NCBI GenBank assembly: GCA_029747015.1
Contig: JAKOGI010001962.1
Span: forward strand, 1 to 64,000
DNA length: 64,000 nucleotides
Direction of reading: 5' to 3'
Source: Carnegiea gigantea
Taxonomy: Eukaryota > Streptophyta > Magnoliopsida > Caryophyllales > Cactaceae
Part shown: positions 22,201 through 33,136 of the stretch, piece by piece
Position numbering within the stretch: position 1 is the stretch's first letter
Layout: each line of letters starts with the position of its first letter
Translations under genes and position numbers: made by a program
The notes under the pieces: generated by a model
Told to the model about the DNA's origin: nothing
The model's database searches: none
What the model saw: the letters and a program-made list of their open reading frames with translations, nothing else

Positions 22201-25200
22201 AGTAGTAAGCAAGATAAGTCAAGTGGTAAGCTTTTCTTTGTTTAAAGTTGTTTAGTTGGCTAAATTGATTTTTTTTTTCCCCACATGATTATATGCTTTT
22301 TGTCACCTTTTTTGATGCCACGAAATATATATTTCAGTGTACGTATTGGTTTTTGGTGTTCCATCTTGTTTAGTGCCGTTGTAATTATCATATTGGGTGT
22401 TGGAATATAGTAGGGCATTGACTTCGTTATTAGACGAGTGAACTTAACATATGAATATCCTCGTGATTAGTGAGATGAGATGACTACCCTTTTAATTAAA
22501 AGAGGGCCATTTACAAACAACCTTATGATCTAGGGGTAACTTGGCAAGGACAGATGCATCTCAACCTCCCTAGACCTTGCTCTCAGTGGGATCTACATTT
22601 GGGGGCTGTTGTTAAGTTGGTTTGTGTTCTGTTTACTTGAGTAACTTCCTGCATAGCTGATGAGAAGTTGGCAGTCAGGTAACGTTGATAAATAGTTATC
22701 AAGTATGTTGATTTCCACTTGCTTAGTTCTTTTTTTTTCCCTTGTTACGCCCTTAACTTTTGCTGCATGTAGTCAATATGAGAACGTAACTGTTTCTTCG
22801 GCTTCTTATGCTACATGTCTTTCCCTCCTGCAGAAGCAACTCCAACTGAATCTGATGACGAAAATGACAGGGTGGATGCTGCTGAGGAAGACACAGATGA
22901 TGAAGAAAATGCATTCTTTGACACACGAGACTTTCTGTCATCAAGTTCATTTAAAAGTTCTGGGTCTGATTTCAGAATGTCATCTTTCTCCTCTGATGAT
23001 GATGACCATGGTGTGGAATCTGAAGAGGATATTGATCCTTCTATCAAGTCTATTGAAGCTAACTTCCCTTATGTTAAGCGGCGTAAGAAGTTGCCTGATC
23101 CTAAAGAAAAGGAGAAAGGAGTTAGTCTCTGGTCAATGATAAAAGATAACATTGGAAAAGATCTCACAAAAGTCTGTCTTCCTGTGTATTTCAACGAGCC
23201 TCTCTCTTCTCTGCAAAAATGTTTCGAAGAACTGGAGTATTCGTATCTCCTTGACAGGGCAAATGAATGGGGGAAAAGGGTAAGTTTGTGAGAGGCTTCT
23301 TTTTTCTCTGCAGTTCATGCTCGGACACTGGCACCTTGCACTGGATCTGTTTTCTTGTGTTGTCTCGTTCTCTGATTGTGATTTTGGGTCCTGCAAATTC
23401 CTTTTGCTGCAAATTCTTAATCTATGTCAAACAGACTATTATATGTTCCTGTGAGATTTGGCGTGAGCATGATTTCTTGTTAAAGTCCGAATTCATATGC
23501 AATTCTGAGTCCCATCATTTTTCCCCCTTTTTTTGGGGGGGGGGTGTTTTGTGGGCTTGTAGCTGCCTTACCCTTGAATTGCGCAACTATGTGGAGGCGA
23601 GTTTTCTCGAGACATTGAATTTTAAAGTCATAGACTACCTACTATTCTATAGAGGGGAAGCATAGGACCATTTGTATAGGCGTTTTGAGTTGGGCACTAC
23701 ATAAGTTGAAAAGATTTGTTGAATGTTGGCTACTGATTCTCTCTCAATGTTCTGGAGGATGCATTTTTTGTTCCGCTTCTTATGAGTTATCAGATTTAGG
23801 GTCTGTATGGTAGGGTAATAAGTTAGAGGAGTAGGAGTAAATAAGAGTAAAGGAAGAGTAGGAGTAAGGGAGAATAAATAAGAGTAAGTTGATTGTTTTG
23901 TTTGCGAGTTTAAGAGGAGTAAGGACTTACACTTGTTTGGAAGAATATGATAAATGAATGAATTGACACATATGTTCTTACAAAATATACTAAGTATATT
24001 ATAGCTAGGTTTAAGGGGGAAAATAAGTAAAATAACTCTCCTTACTCCTCACTTACTCCTCCTTAACTCCAAATTGGAGAGTAAGGAAATGGGGAGTAAT
24101 GGGAAGTAAGAGTTACTTCTCATCCCTCCTGACTTTTCTCTTGTTACTCCCAATTCCCAAATACGGGTAAGGAGGAGTACTTTCTCCCCTGTACTCCCCC
24201 GTACCCCCTTTGCTCCCCATGCAAACAGACCCTTAAGGTTCATGAATTTATTGGCAGTTTGATTTTGCAAACATCCTTTTGACCCTCGCACTAAATTCAC
24301 ATCTTGTTACTTTGTTAATCCAATGTGAACATGCTCAGCGAAGACTTAGTCACATCTTGTTACTTTGTTAATCCAATTTAAACACCCTCAGCGACAGCTT
24401 TTATTTGCAATCTTTATATTCTAATGCATCAAACATCTGTGCTGGCCTGTGGGGTCAGTGGTAGCTGTTGTCCGTGTATTTGGTGTGCATATAACAGATA
24501 CCATTATCTTTGTCTGACTTTCAGGTCTCTTCATTTTTTACTTTTGTGCCGAAGGGTAACTGGAAAGGTTGCATGCATCTTCATCTCCCTTGACTGGGCA
24601 ACTATGATACTCGTTGACTGTCTTGATGATGAAGCTGAGCAATCTTTTTTTTTTTTGGGGGGGGGGGGGGGGTGGTGGTGATTGGGAAGGAGATGGGAAT
24701 GGAAGTGTTTTCCGCTTTGCTGCTTCATAATAATTAGGTTCAATCTTTGCGTTAGCAGGCTTCCATTATATTTTTGTGGTTTACGTTCATGCTCAATGTT
24801 TAAGTTCACCTTTTCTTTCAGAACTAGGTTGCATTCATTTTTAATGGTTGCTTAAGATAGTAAAATGTATATATTCAGGAAAACAGCCTCATGAGGATTC
24901 TTAATGTGGCGGCATTTGCTGTTTCTGGTTATGCTTGTACTGAGGGGAGAATCTGCAAGCCATTTAATCCGTTATTAGGAGAGACCTATGAAGCTGAATA
25001 TCCTGACAAGGGGCTTCGCTTTTTCTCAGAGAAGGTTTTTATTTCTGAACTCACTACTGTTTAATTGTTGCTTCGTTATTGGAGAGTTAGTGGGAATATT
25101 GGTTGTGAAATAATGGGAAGATCATTGTGGTATGGCAAAAAGTGAAGAGCGTAACAAATGAATGACAGAGGGAATATAATGAACGAGAATAATGGAATGA

Positions 25201-27364
25201 ATGATTTGTGCTGGTCTTGCTTAGTTAAATAAGTTCTGTTGTTTTTTACCAGGTAAGTCATCACCCAATGATTGTTGCCTGTCATTGTGAGGGGACAGGA
25301 TGGAGATTTTGGGGAGACAGCAATTTGAAAAGCAAATTCTGGGGCCGCTCTATACAACTTGATCCTGTTGGGATTCTGACCTTAGAGTTTGATGATGGGG
25401 AAGTTTTCCAGTGGAGTAAGGTGAGTAAAGACATTTATTTTATGGTTGCTTTCAAGGTCCCGTTTCGTAATTGTATTTTGCCATTCAGGTAACAACATCT
25501 ATATACAACCTTATACTTGGAAAGTTGTATTGCGAACACTATGGTACGATGCGTATACAAGGAAATGGGGAGTACTCTTGCAAACTGAAGTTCAAGGAGC
25601 AGTCTATTATTGACCGAACTCCTCGTCAGGTACTGTCTACATTGGTCTTGATCAATTCATCTACTTGTCTTTGCCTTCACATTGGCTCTTCTAATTTATG
25701 TCCAAAATGGGTTTTGAGGGCCACAGGACACTGTAGTGTACATGCACGTCTGTGCAGATACATGTAAAAGAAATAAAATAAAACCATTATTTTCAAGGCT
25801 TAAGCTCTGTACATGCATCTTCAATTACTTATAATGAGATAAGAAAGCAAGGACTCAAGTCTATCCATTCTACATGACTTTAGTGAAAGAGGGCTTTTCC
25901 GATGAGGTACCAGATAAATTCTTGGGTACTCACATATACGTTGCGTTTATGTGCCCCCTTTCACCCTTTCTTTTTACCAGTCGGGAGGGATTTTATTCTT
26001 TCATTGTCCCCACCCGTGTTCATTATTCCATATCGAGTACCATATTGGAGTGAGACACAACCTGCCATTCGTATTAAGTGATGTTGGAGTTTATGGTAAA
26101 TGATGTTAAGGTTAGAAAATACCTGTTTCTGATTTATGCAATTGATGCCAAAATCAACAAACATTCCTGCTAATTGATCCAGTCTAACTTCTTTTGGGTG
26201 ATACCTAACTCTTTCTATGTTATGAGTGAATTGAAGGGATCTGGGAATAATCCTGTTGGTTTAGTCCATATTGTGACCTGTTATGTTAAATATTCCATGG
26301 ATAGGAAGTACGTTCATAACCAGACTTTACTACTGCTTTACAGTTAGTTGCTTGAATTATGTGACTTGATCTACTGGGAATTCCTTCAATGGTAGATTTC
26401 ATAGTGGAATAGGGCATCATCACTGCTCAATTTATCAAACTTGTACTCTCTGCTAATTGATTCCTCTCCAGGTGCAAGGTATAGTGCAAGACAGAAATGG
26501 GAAAACAGTGGCAACATTATTTGGCAAGTGGGATGAAAGCATGCATTATGTAATTGGAGATTGCTTAGGTAAGGGAAAGGGTTCAGATACTATGTCAGAA
26601 GCCCGTTTATTGTGGAGGAGGAGCAAGCCACCCAAGTTCTCTACCAGATACAACCTAACTCGCTTTGCTATCACGCTGAATGAGCTCATTCCTGGATTGA
26701 AGGTTACTGCTTAGCATTGACTATATCTTCCTTTTGGGCATGATGAATTATTACGTGCAAAATTGATATGGCTGAATGTCTTGTTTGTTCTTCCTATATT
26801 CATATGTAGTTCATTTGTTACATGTTAGGCTGCCATGGACGGATTCATTTGTTACATGTTAGGCGTTATTTACATTAACGAAACATGAACAAGACAGGGA
26901 TGCCCCGGTGTAGGAGAAATCGCCTTATAGCAATATATCATCAGGTCATTGGTTTGTACAGTATTTTTGACCCGGAGTGGGGTTTTTTCCCCCCTTTTTT
27001 GGTGTAGGAGAAATTGCCTCCCACAGACTCAAGGCTAAGGCCTGACCAGAGGTACCTAGAAAATGGGGAATATGAAAAGGCGAATGCAGAGAAGCTGCGA
27101 TTAGAGCAAAGGCAGCGGCAGGTAACATTGTGGGTGTGAATTAATATATGGTTAAATGATTTAGTTAGGGACACTGATTAAGCACTGGATGATTTTCAGG
27201 CTCGGAAAATGCAAGAAAGGGGTTGGAAGCCACGGTGGTTTGCCAAGGATAAACAAACGGACACATACCGCTACGTTGGAGGGTACTGGGAGGCCCGAGA
27301 GCAGGGCAACTGGGAGGCATGCCCAGATATCTTTGGTCAATTTTCAGGAGAGACATTGGATTGA
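19215..27364 (+). CDS. ORP1: oxysterol-binding protein-related protein, ORP1 type, 10 exons
   Basis: ORPs bind and move sterols and phosphoinositides between membranes at contact sites. Inferred exons, all GT-AG: 19215-19727, 20322-20678, 22126-22225, 22834-23279, 24879-25034, 25253-25420, 25489-25629, 26472-26702, 27008-27121, 27200-27364. They join in frame to about 796 residues, near the usual length of plant ORP1 proteins (about 800). The start MHPFCCV is characteristic of this subfamily. Seen in order: a PH domain (about 88-217; [12 protein letters not shown], then [14 protein letters not shown]), a predicted coiled coil (about 240-290), an acidic/Ser linker with an FFAT-like AFFDTR (350-355), and the ligand-binding ORD (about 430-780) with the signature EKVSHHP across exons 5-6 and [14 protein letters not shown]. 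The C-terminus ([29 protein letters not shown]) is complete. No broken codons. Intron 4 holds a MITE, and a retrotransposon lies 262 bp past the stop. Assignment to 1A/B/C/D is not made. Confidence 0.93.
23799..24232. mobile_element. Tourist-like MITE in ORP intron 4
   Basis: The left end GGGTCTGTATGG and the right end (complement GGGTCTGTTTGCATGGGGAG) are inverted repeats flanked by TTA (23796-23798 and 24233-24235). The arms are long and rich in 'ggagtaaggagta' on the left and its complement on the right, so the intronic transcript could fold into a large hairpin. Confidence 0.75.
24298..24394 (+). repeat. 53-bp tandem duplication in ORP intron 4
   Basis: 'cacatcttgttactttgtta' through 'ctcagcga' occurs at 24298-24341 and again at 24351-24394 with few differences. 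It lies directly downstream of the intronic MITE. Confidence 0.75.
26907..27019 (+). repeat. duplicated splice-acceptor segment before ORP exon 9
   Basis: The 19-bp segment GGTGTAGGAGAAATYGCCT, containing the acceptor AG and the first codons of exon 9, occurs at 26907-26925 and at the true junction 27001-27019. They differ at one base. Confidence 0.85.
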
Positions 27365-27550
27365 GTACATTTCAAAAGCACGTGTTTGTTTAGTGGAAAA
27401 GAGGTTATAGTTTCACTTCAGCTTTAGCCCCTCTATTCTTTTTCACCCTGCTTGGGTTGGCAAGTGAGCATTGATAGTCATTGAGTAGGAAACATGTGAA
27501 TTATACATTATTGTAAAGTATATTAGATAACGACATGATGGTGGCTAAAC

Positions 27551-27556
27551 AATAAA
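27551..27556 (+). terminator. likely poly(A) signal of ORP gene
   Basis: AATAAA 187 bp after the ORP stop codon and 70 bp before the Gypsy insertion. If used, the mRNA would end near the left LTR boundary. Confidence 0.5.
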
Positions 27557-27637
27557 AGAATATGTATTCTTTTTATCTTTTATCCATTTTTTGTCTTTTC
27601 TCATTTGAATTCTAGCCATGTCATGTGTCACGGACCG

Positions 27638-27767
27638 CTCTAGAATACTCTAGAATGCCCTGGATTTTCTTAGAGTATGTTCTAGAGGGTCCTCCAAGGT
27701 TCCAGAAGGTTCCACACAATTCCACACTTGTGTAGAACCTTAGATATTTGTATAGAACATTCTGGAT
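27638..27767 (+). promoter_or_regulatory. heat-shock-element cluster in U3 of 5' LTR
   Basis: Heat-shock factors bind alternating GAA/TTC units spaced by 2 bp. Seen: CTCtaGAAtaCTCtaGAA at 27638-27655 (four units in register, two with C for T), TTCtaGAG at 27680-27687, a perfect three-unit TTCcaGAAggTTC at 27700-27712, and GAAcaTTCtgGAT at 27755-27767. The cluster ends 60 bp upstream of the TATA box. All four are preserved in the 3' LTR (32697-32714, 32739-32746, 32759-32771, 32814-32826). Heat response is inferred, not shown. Confidence 0.6.
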
Positions 27768-27826
27768 GTTCAATATCAACCGTAGGATCAATTAGATCTC
27801 CACCGTCCATTGAGGAGGTGGTAGTG

Positions 27827-27834
27827 TATAAATA
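27827..27834 (+). promoter_or_regulatory. LTR TATA box
   Basis: TATAAATA, 200 bp into the LTR. Transcription would start about 30 bp downstream. An identical copy is at 32886-32893 in the 3' LTR and could drive outward transcription. Confidence 0.7.
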
Positions 27835-28075
27835 CCCCCAAGGGGGCTCATTTGTAAGCAAGCATTCAAGTGCAATACAAAGCATTCTCCCAAACTCCTT
27901 CTCTCTCTACTTTCTCTCTCTAAAGCTTTCTTAGAGTGTGAAGTGTGCTTACTTAGCTCCTCAAAGGCTAAGTCAAGCTTCCTTAAGGCTTACTAGCAAA
28001 CAAGGCAAGAATCACAAGCAAAGTTTGCTAGGCCGCACGGGTCTAAGTTTGAGTGAATTATCGACCCGTGACAGT

Positions 28076-28087
28076 TGGTATCAGAGC
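28076..28087 (+). other. primer-binding site (initiator tRNA-Met)
   Basis: TGGTATCAGAGC begins 3 bp after the 5' LTR. It is the standard complement to the 3' end of plant initiator tRNA-Met used to prime minus-strand DNA. Confidence 0.9.
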
Positions 28088-28104
28088 TTCGGTTTGGGAG
28101 ATCC

Positions 28105-31100
28105 ATGGCTTCAAGTGTCACTGATGCTGGCAATCCTCAACAAGGAGGAAAGAAGGGCAAGGATAAGAACAAGGACTTGTCGATCCTTGTAGATGACAAG
28201 CTTGCGGAGATTAACCACTCCGTGTCGGACCTCACGGGCAGGGTAGATGACATGGAGAAGCGCATCGAGGAGCTCGAGTCCACGGGGGACTTGGAGGAGC
28301 TCCGTGCAGAGGTGCAAGAGGCGGTGAAATCCTTAGCAAGCAATGTCGACGAGGAGGTCCGAGCTCTTCGGGATGGAGAACTCCAAGCTTGCAAAGCCGA
28401 GGTGATGGCTTGCAAATCCGAAATTGAGGCGTACAAGGCAAGGGTTGAGGCATTGGAAACCCAACTCAAAGTATGCATGGCCGCGGTGGCCAATGCAGGC
28501 AATGGTGGATCAGGTCAAGTGTCCACCACCCCAAAGGTGAATGCGCTCCAAACCCCAACCTACAACGGGGCCAGGAACGCGAGGGAGATAGATAACTTCT
28601 TTTGGAAGTTCGAAGCTTACTTTGGAGCAGTAGGCATCATCGATGAAGCACAAAAGGTAAACCTGGCTTCCTTCTCTCTTAAAGACATTGCTCTTGTTTG
28701 GTGGCGTCGAAGGTGCGACGATGTCAACCGAGGGTCCACTCCCATCACCACTTGGGATGGATTCAAGAGGGAGCTCAAAGAGCAATTCTACCCCAAGGAT
28801 GCCGTAAAGGAAGCCCGGGCCAAGTTGAGGCGCCTCCAACACAAGGAGGGCCACCTTCGTGAGTATGTGAGGGAATTCCAAGAGCTTCTCTTGGAGATCC
28901 CAAACATGGGAGAGGAAGACGCCTTATTCGCCTTCCTAGATGGCCTAAGTGGTTGGGCCAAGACCGAGTTGGAAAGGCGTGGTGTACAAGACCTCGCCTC
29001 CGCGATTGCCGCCGCCGAGTCACTAAACGAGTACAAGAGAGACTCGTCAAAAGGACAAGGCAAGAAGAATAGTGGGAGCGGCAAAGGTGGGGGAGACCGA
29101 GACAAGTCCCCCAAGAGGGACAAACCCTCTACCGACAAAGGAAAAGGCAAGAAGAACGACGCACCCCGGAAGTATTCATGTTTCCTATGCAAAGATCCAC
29201 ACCGGGTCTTTGAATGTCCCAAAAAGGGTAAGCTTGCCGCCATTGTCCAGAAAGAAGAGGAGCAAGAGGAGAAGAAGATTGCTTCCCTCAAGCTACTCAA
29301 TGCGATCCATGCAAAAGTAGAGAAACAGTCTCGTGGGCGCATGTACGTGGAGACACTTATCAACGGTAAGCCTCTTCAAGCATTGTTAGATACGGGTGCC
29401 GACACGGTCTATATGGCCAAGGAGCTTGCCGATGAGGTTGGCCTCTCCTACATCAAAGAGGGAGGATATGTAAAGGAAGTCAATGCTAGGAGCCTCCCTA
29501 TCCATGGAGTTGCTCGCGGCACCCCCATTCAAATCGGCCAGTGGAAAGGTAAGGTCGATATCACCGTTGCCCCCTTAGATGACAAGAAATTCTATTTGGG
29601 CATTGATTTTCTTGACGCGGTAAAGGCACACTTGGTACCTTACACCGACACCCTGTGTATCATGGAAACGGGACAACCTTGTAATGTTCCCGTGAAGAGG
29701 GGCATCGATGAAGGCAACATGCTCTCCGCCCTTCAGTTTTCTAAGGGACTGAAGAAAAAGGAACCAACTTTCCTTGCTACTCTTAAGATGAAAGAGGAAC
29801 CCAAGGAAGTTCAAGCCCCCAAGGTCATCCAAGAGGCACTTGGTGAGTTCAAAGACGTCATGCCCGCCGAGTTACCCAAGAGGCTTCCTCCAAGAAGGGA
29901 AGTCGATCATGCTATTGAGTTAGAGGTGGGGGCTAAGCCACCCGCATTTCCTCCTTACCGAATGGCACCTCCGGAACTCGAGGAGCTAAGGAGACAGCTG
30001 AAGGAGTTACTTAATGCCGGTTACATTCGTCCCTCCAAATCTCCTTATGGTGCGCCGGTATTATTCCAAAAGAAACATGATGGTTCTCTTCGTCTATGCA
30101 TCGACTATCGGGCCCTCAACAAGGTCACCATCAAGAACAAGTATCCCATCCCTCGCATCGATGACTTGTTTGATCAACTCGGAGATGCAAGGTACTTTAT
30201 AAAGCTCGATTTGAGGAGTGGGTACTATCAAGTCAGTATAGCCGAAGGGGATGAGCCAAAGACGGCATGTGTGACACGTTATGGTTCATACGAGTTCCTT
30301 GTAATGCCCTTTGGCCTTACGAATGCACCGGCCACATTTTGCACCCTCATGAACAAGGTACTTGCTCCTTTCCTTGATCGTTTCGTCGTTGTGTATCTTG
30401 ATGACATTGTCATCTATAGCAAGTCCTTGGAGGAGCATGTGGGACACTTGCGGGAAGTGTTCCGAACTTTGAGGGACAACCAACTTTATGTAAAGAAAGA
30501 AAAGTGCTCATTCGCACAAGAAGAGGTGCCTTTCTTGGGGCACATCATTGGTAGAGGCAAGCTACGCATGGACCCGGCTAAAGTCAAGGCCATCCTAGAC
30601 TGGGAGCCACCAACGAAAGTCATTGAGTTAAGATCTTTCCTTGACTTGGTGAACTATTACCGACGGTTCATCAAGGGTTATTCCGCGATAGCCGCCCCTC
30701 TCACCGACTTGTTAAAGAAGGGAAGAGGATGGACGTGGAGCCAAGAATGCCAACATGCCTTTAATGCCTTGAAGAAGGCTATCACGGAGGAGCCTGTCCT
30801 CTCTCTCCCCGACCTCAACAAGCCTTTTGAACTACACACGGATGCTTCCGACTTTGCCATTGGCAGTGTCTTGATGCAAGATGGTCATCCTATTGCCTTT
30901 GAGAGCCGGAAGCTAAATGACACCGAGAGGCGGTACACGGTCCAAGAAAAGGAGATGACCGCGGTTATACATTGTCTCCGCACTTGGAGGCATTACTTGC
31001 TCGGGAGTAAGTTCACAATCAAGACCGACAATGTAGCCACAAGTTACTTCCAAACTCAAAAGAAGCTGACTCCCAAGCAAGCCCGGTGGCAAGATTTCCT

Positions 31101-32673
31101 GGCTGAGTTTGACTATGTTATGGAGTATAAGCCAGGACGTGCCAATCTAGTGGCCGATGCCTTGAGCCGCAAGGGTGAACTTGCCAACATCAGTCGCCCT
31201 CAAGGCAACCTACGGGACCGCATTAAGGAGGGACTCCAACATGATTCTCTCGCCCAGACCATCATCCAACTTGTCAAGGAGGGCAGGACACGGAGATTTT
31301 GGCAGGAAGATGGCTTGATCCGCACTAAGGGCAAGCGCATCTATGTTCCTTCATATGACAACCTTCGGCGGGAAGTCATGAAGAAGTGTCATGATAGCAA
31401 GTGGGCGGGCCATCCAGGCATACACCGCACTTTTGCCCTTGTAGGAGATTCCTACTATTGGCCTCACTTGAAGGATGATGTGGAGGCCTATGTGAAGACT
31501 TGTCTTGTGTGTCAACAAGACAAAGTGGAACAAGGTGCACCTGCGGGACTATTGGAGCCTCTTCCCATTCCCGAAAGACCGTGGGAAAGCGTCTCTATGG
31601 ACTTCATCGTGGGGTTACCCACGAGTGATGGATATAATTGGGTGCTTGTGGTGGTGGACCGATACTCTAAGTATGCCACTTTCATTCCCGCACCCAAGGA
31701 ATGTTCCGCCGAGCAAGCCGCCTATTTATTCTTCAAACATGTGGTCAAGTATTGGGGCCTGCCTCGATCAATTGTGAGTGATCGGGACACTCGGTTCACA
31801 GGGCGATTTTGGACCGAGTTATTCAAGCTCATGGGATCCGAGCTTAACTTTTCTACTAGCTTCCATCCCCAAAGTGATGGACAGACCGAGAGGGCCAATG
31901 CTCTCTTGGAGCTTTACTTAAGGCACTATGTGAGTGCCAACCAAAAGGATTGGGCTAAGTTGCTTGATGTGGCCCAATTCTCATATAACCTACAAAGGAG
32001 CGAGTCCACGGGCCAGAGTCCGTTTGAAATTGTTACGGGGCAACAACCGTTGATCCCGAGTTCTCTTGCCACGGGGTACCGGGGACCGAGTCCACCCGCC
32101 TACAAGTTCGCCAAGGACTGGAATGACCAAGTGGGGGTGACTCGAGCTTACTTGGAGAAAGCCTCCAAGAAAATGAAGAAGTGGGCGGATAAAAAGAGGC
32201 GCTCGAGGGAGTTCCAAGTCGGAGACCTCGTACTTGTCAAGATGTACAATCATGCGAGGTTAAGCGGCCGACATCGAGGTCTCATTCGCCGATATGAGGG
32301 ACCTTTCCCCATCCTCAAGAAGGTGGGGGCGCAAGCTTACAAGGTGGAGTTGCCTCCCAAGATCAAGTACCACCCCGTCTTTCATGTAAGCCTACTCAAG
32401 CCTTATCATGGGGACAATGTGGATCCAAGTCGAGGTATCTCACATCGGGCACCTTTGGGCATCAAGGTGCAACATGACAAGGAAGTAGAAGAGGTCCTAG
32501 CCGATCGAGTGGTGCGACATTCCAACCAACCACCAACTCATGAACTCCTTGTCAAATGGAAAGGACTACCCGAGAGCGAGGCCAGCTGGGAACCCGTCCA
32601 ACACTTATGGCAATTCAAGGAGCAAATTCGCGCGTACGAGGACAAAAAGGCAACGAGGACGTCGCCGGATTAA
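28105..32673 (+). CDS. Gypsy gag-pol polyprotein with chromodomain, 1522 aa
   Basis: A single frame encodes all retrotransposition proteins. The ATG at 28105 ([10 protein letters not shown]) is chosen over a TTG inside the primer-binding site. Domains in order: predicted coiled coil (about 30-125), retrotransposon gag (about 160-310), zinc knuckle C359-X2-C362-X3-H366-X4-C371, aspartic protease LLDTGAD (DTG at 429-431), reverse transcriptase (about 620-800, YLDD at 764-767), RNase H (about 880-1010, [10 protein letters not shown]), integrase zinc finger (GHPGIHRT then CLVCQQDK), and integrase catalytic core with D1166, D1226 and E1262, exactly the D-D-35-E spacing. A C-terminal chromodomain (about 1457-1512, [18 protein letters not shown]) is thought to guide insertion to particular chromatin. 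No stop or frameshift. The shorter knuckle and the protease context fit Galadriel-lineage elements; lineage is less certain than family. Stop TAA overlaps the polypurine tract region. Confidence 0.95.
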   Translation: MASSVTDAGNPQQGGKKGKDKNKDLSILVDDKLAEINHSVSDLTGRVDDMEKRIEELESTGDLEELRAEVQEAVKSLASNVDEEVRALRDGELQACKAEVMACKSEIEAYKARVEALETQLKVCMAAVANAGNGGSGQVSTTPKVNALQTPTYNGARNAREIDNFFWKFEAYFGAVGIIDEAQKVNLASFSLKDIALVWWRRRCDDVNRGSTPITTWDGFKRELKEQFYPKDAVKEARAKLRRLQHKEGHLREYVREFQELLLEIPNMGEEDALFAFLDGLSGWAKTELERRGVQDLASAIAAAESLNEYKRDSSKGQGKKNSGSGKGGGDRDKSPKRDKPSTDKGKGKKNDAPRKYSCFLCKDPHRVFECPKKGKLAAIVQKEEEQEEKKIASLKLLNAIHAKVEKQSRGRMYVETLINGKPLQALLDTGADTVYMAKELADEVGLSYIKEGGYVKEVNARSLPIHGVARGTPIQIGQWKGKVDITVAPLDDKKFYLGIDFLDAVKAHLVPYTDTLCIMETGQPCNVPVKRGIDEGNMLSALQFSKGLKKKEPTFLATLKMKEEPKEVQAPKVIQEALGEFKDVMPAELPKRLPPRREVDHAIELEVGAKPPAFPPYRMAPPELEELRRQLKELLNAGYIRPSKSPYGAPVLFQKKHDGSLRLCIDYRALNKVTIKNKYPIPRIDDLFDQLGDARYFIKLDLRSGYYQVSIAEGDEPKTACVTRYGSYEFLVMPFGLTNAPATFCTLMNKVLAPFLDRFVVVYLDDIVIYSKSLEEHVGHLREVFRTLRDNQLYVKKEKCSFAQEEVPFLGHIIGRGKLRMDPAKVKAILDWEPPTKVIELRSFLDLVNYYRRFIKGYSAIAAPLTDLLKKGRGWTWSQECQHAFNALKKAITEEPVLSLPDLNKPFELHTDASDFAIGSVLMQDGHPIAFESRKLNDTERRYTVQEKEMTAVIHCLRTWRHYLLGSKFTIKTDNVATSYFQTQKKLTPKQARWQDFLAEFDYVMEYKPGRANLVADALSRKGELANISRPQGNLRDRIKEGLQHDSLAQTIIQLVKEGRTRRFWQEDGLIRTKGKRIYVPSYDNLRREVMKKCHDSKWAGHPGIHRTFALVGDSYYWPHLKDDVEAYVKTCLVCQQDKVEQGAPAGLLEPLPIPERPWESVSMDFIVGLPTSDGYNWVLVVVDRYSKYATFIPAPKECSAEQAAYLFFKHVVKYWGLPRSIVSDRDTRFTGRFWTELFKLMGSELNFSTSFHPQSDGQTERANALLELYLRHYVSANQKDWAKLLDVAQFSYNLQRSESTGQSPFEIVTGQQPLIPSSLATGYRGPSPPAYKFAKDWNDQVGVTRAYLEKASKKMKKWADKKRRSREFQVGDLVLVKMYNHARLSGRHRGLIRRYEGPFPILKKVGAQAYKVELPPKIKYHPVFHVSLLKPYHGDNVDPSRGISHRAPLGIKVQHDKEVEEVLADRVVRHSNQPPTHELLVKWKGLPESEASWEPVQHLWQFKEQIRAYEDKKATRTSPD

Positions 32674-32684
32674 GTGGGGGAGGA
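32673..32684 (+). other. polypurine tract
   Basis: AGTGGGGGAGGA directly abuts the 3' LTR and would prime plus-strand DNA synthesis. Confidence 0.9.
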
Positions 32685-33132
32685 TGTCACGGACTGCTCT
32701 AGAATACTCTAGAATGCCCTGGATTTCCTTAGAGTATGTTCTAGAGGGTCCTCCAAGGTTCCAGAAGGTTCCACACAACTCCACACTTGTGTAGAACCTT
32801 AGATATTTGTATAGAACATTCTGGATGTACAATATCAACCGTAGGATCAATTAGATCTCCACCGTCCATTGAGGAGGTGGTAATGTATAAATACCCCCAA
32901 TGGGGCTCATTTGTAAGCAAGCATTCAAGTGCAATACAAAGCATTCTCCCAAACTCCTTCTCTCTCTACTTTCTCTCTCTAAAGCTTTCTTAGAGTGTGA
33001 AGTGTGCTTACTTAGCTCCTCAAAGGCTAAGTCAAGCTTCCTTAAGGCTTACTAGCAAACAAGGCAAGAATTACAAGCAAAGTTTGTTAGGCCGCACGGG
33101 TCTAAGTTTGAGTGAATTATCGAACCGTGACA
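32685..33132 (+). repeat. 3' LTR of Gypsy element
   Basis: 448 bp, the same length as the 5' LTR, with nine substitutions and no indels. Seven of the nine are transitions or lie in neutral-looking sequence; none breaks a heat-shock-like unit or the TATA box. Confidence 0.95.
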
Positions 33133-33136
33133 CATG

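Larger units (their letters stand above)
27626..28073 (+). repeat. 5' LTR of Gypsy element
   Basis: 448 bp. U3 holds the heat-shock-like motif cluster and a TATA box. The R/U5 part has a (TCTCTC) tract near 27900-27920. Confidence 0.95.
27626..33132 (+). mobile_element. full-length Ty3/Gypsy chromovirus, Galadriel-like, 5.5 kb
   Basis: Two 448-bp LTRs (27626-28073 and 32685-33132) bound the element. Both start TGTCACGG and end CGTGACA. A primer-binding site and a polypurine tract sit in the expected places, and one uninterrupted gag-pol frame fills the interior. By eye the LTRs differ at nine positions (about 2%). At a commonly used plant rate this would be under a million years, but that is a rough inference. 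The flanks share CATG (27622-27625 and 33133-33136), one base short of the usual 5-bp duplication. The C-terminal chromodomain and the CX2CX3HX4C knuckle fit the Galadriel chromovirus lineage. It lies 3' of and parallel to the ORP gene. It has all parts needed for retrotransposition. Confidence 0.95.

Noticed and set aside
26975..27000. GGGGTTTTTTCCCCCC pattern before ORP exon 9 as a regulatory hairpin
   Set aside because: The G4/C6 arms are short and low-complexity, and it reads adequately as the polypyrimidine tract of the exon 9 acceptor.
27626..28073. LTR as a copy of ONSEN itself
   Set aside because: Only the heat-shock-like words are similar. The element is Gypsy by domain order (RT and RNase H before integrase, chromodomain), whereas ONSEN is Copia.
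28788..29363. 191-codon minus-strand frame in the Gypsy gag region
   Set aside because: It is antisense to the intact gag-pol frame and matches no known protein; codon structure of the sense strand explains it.
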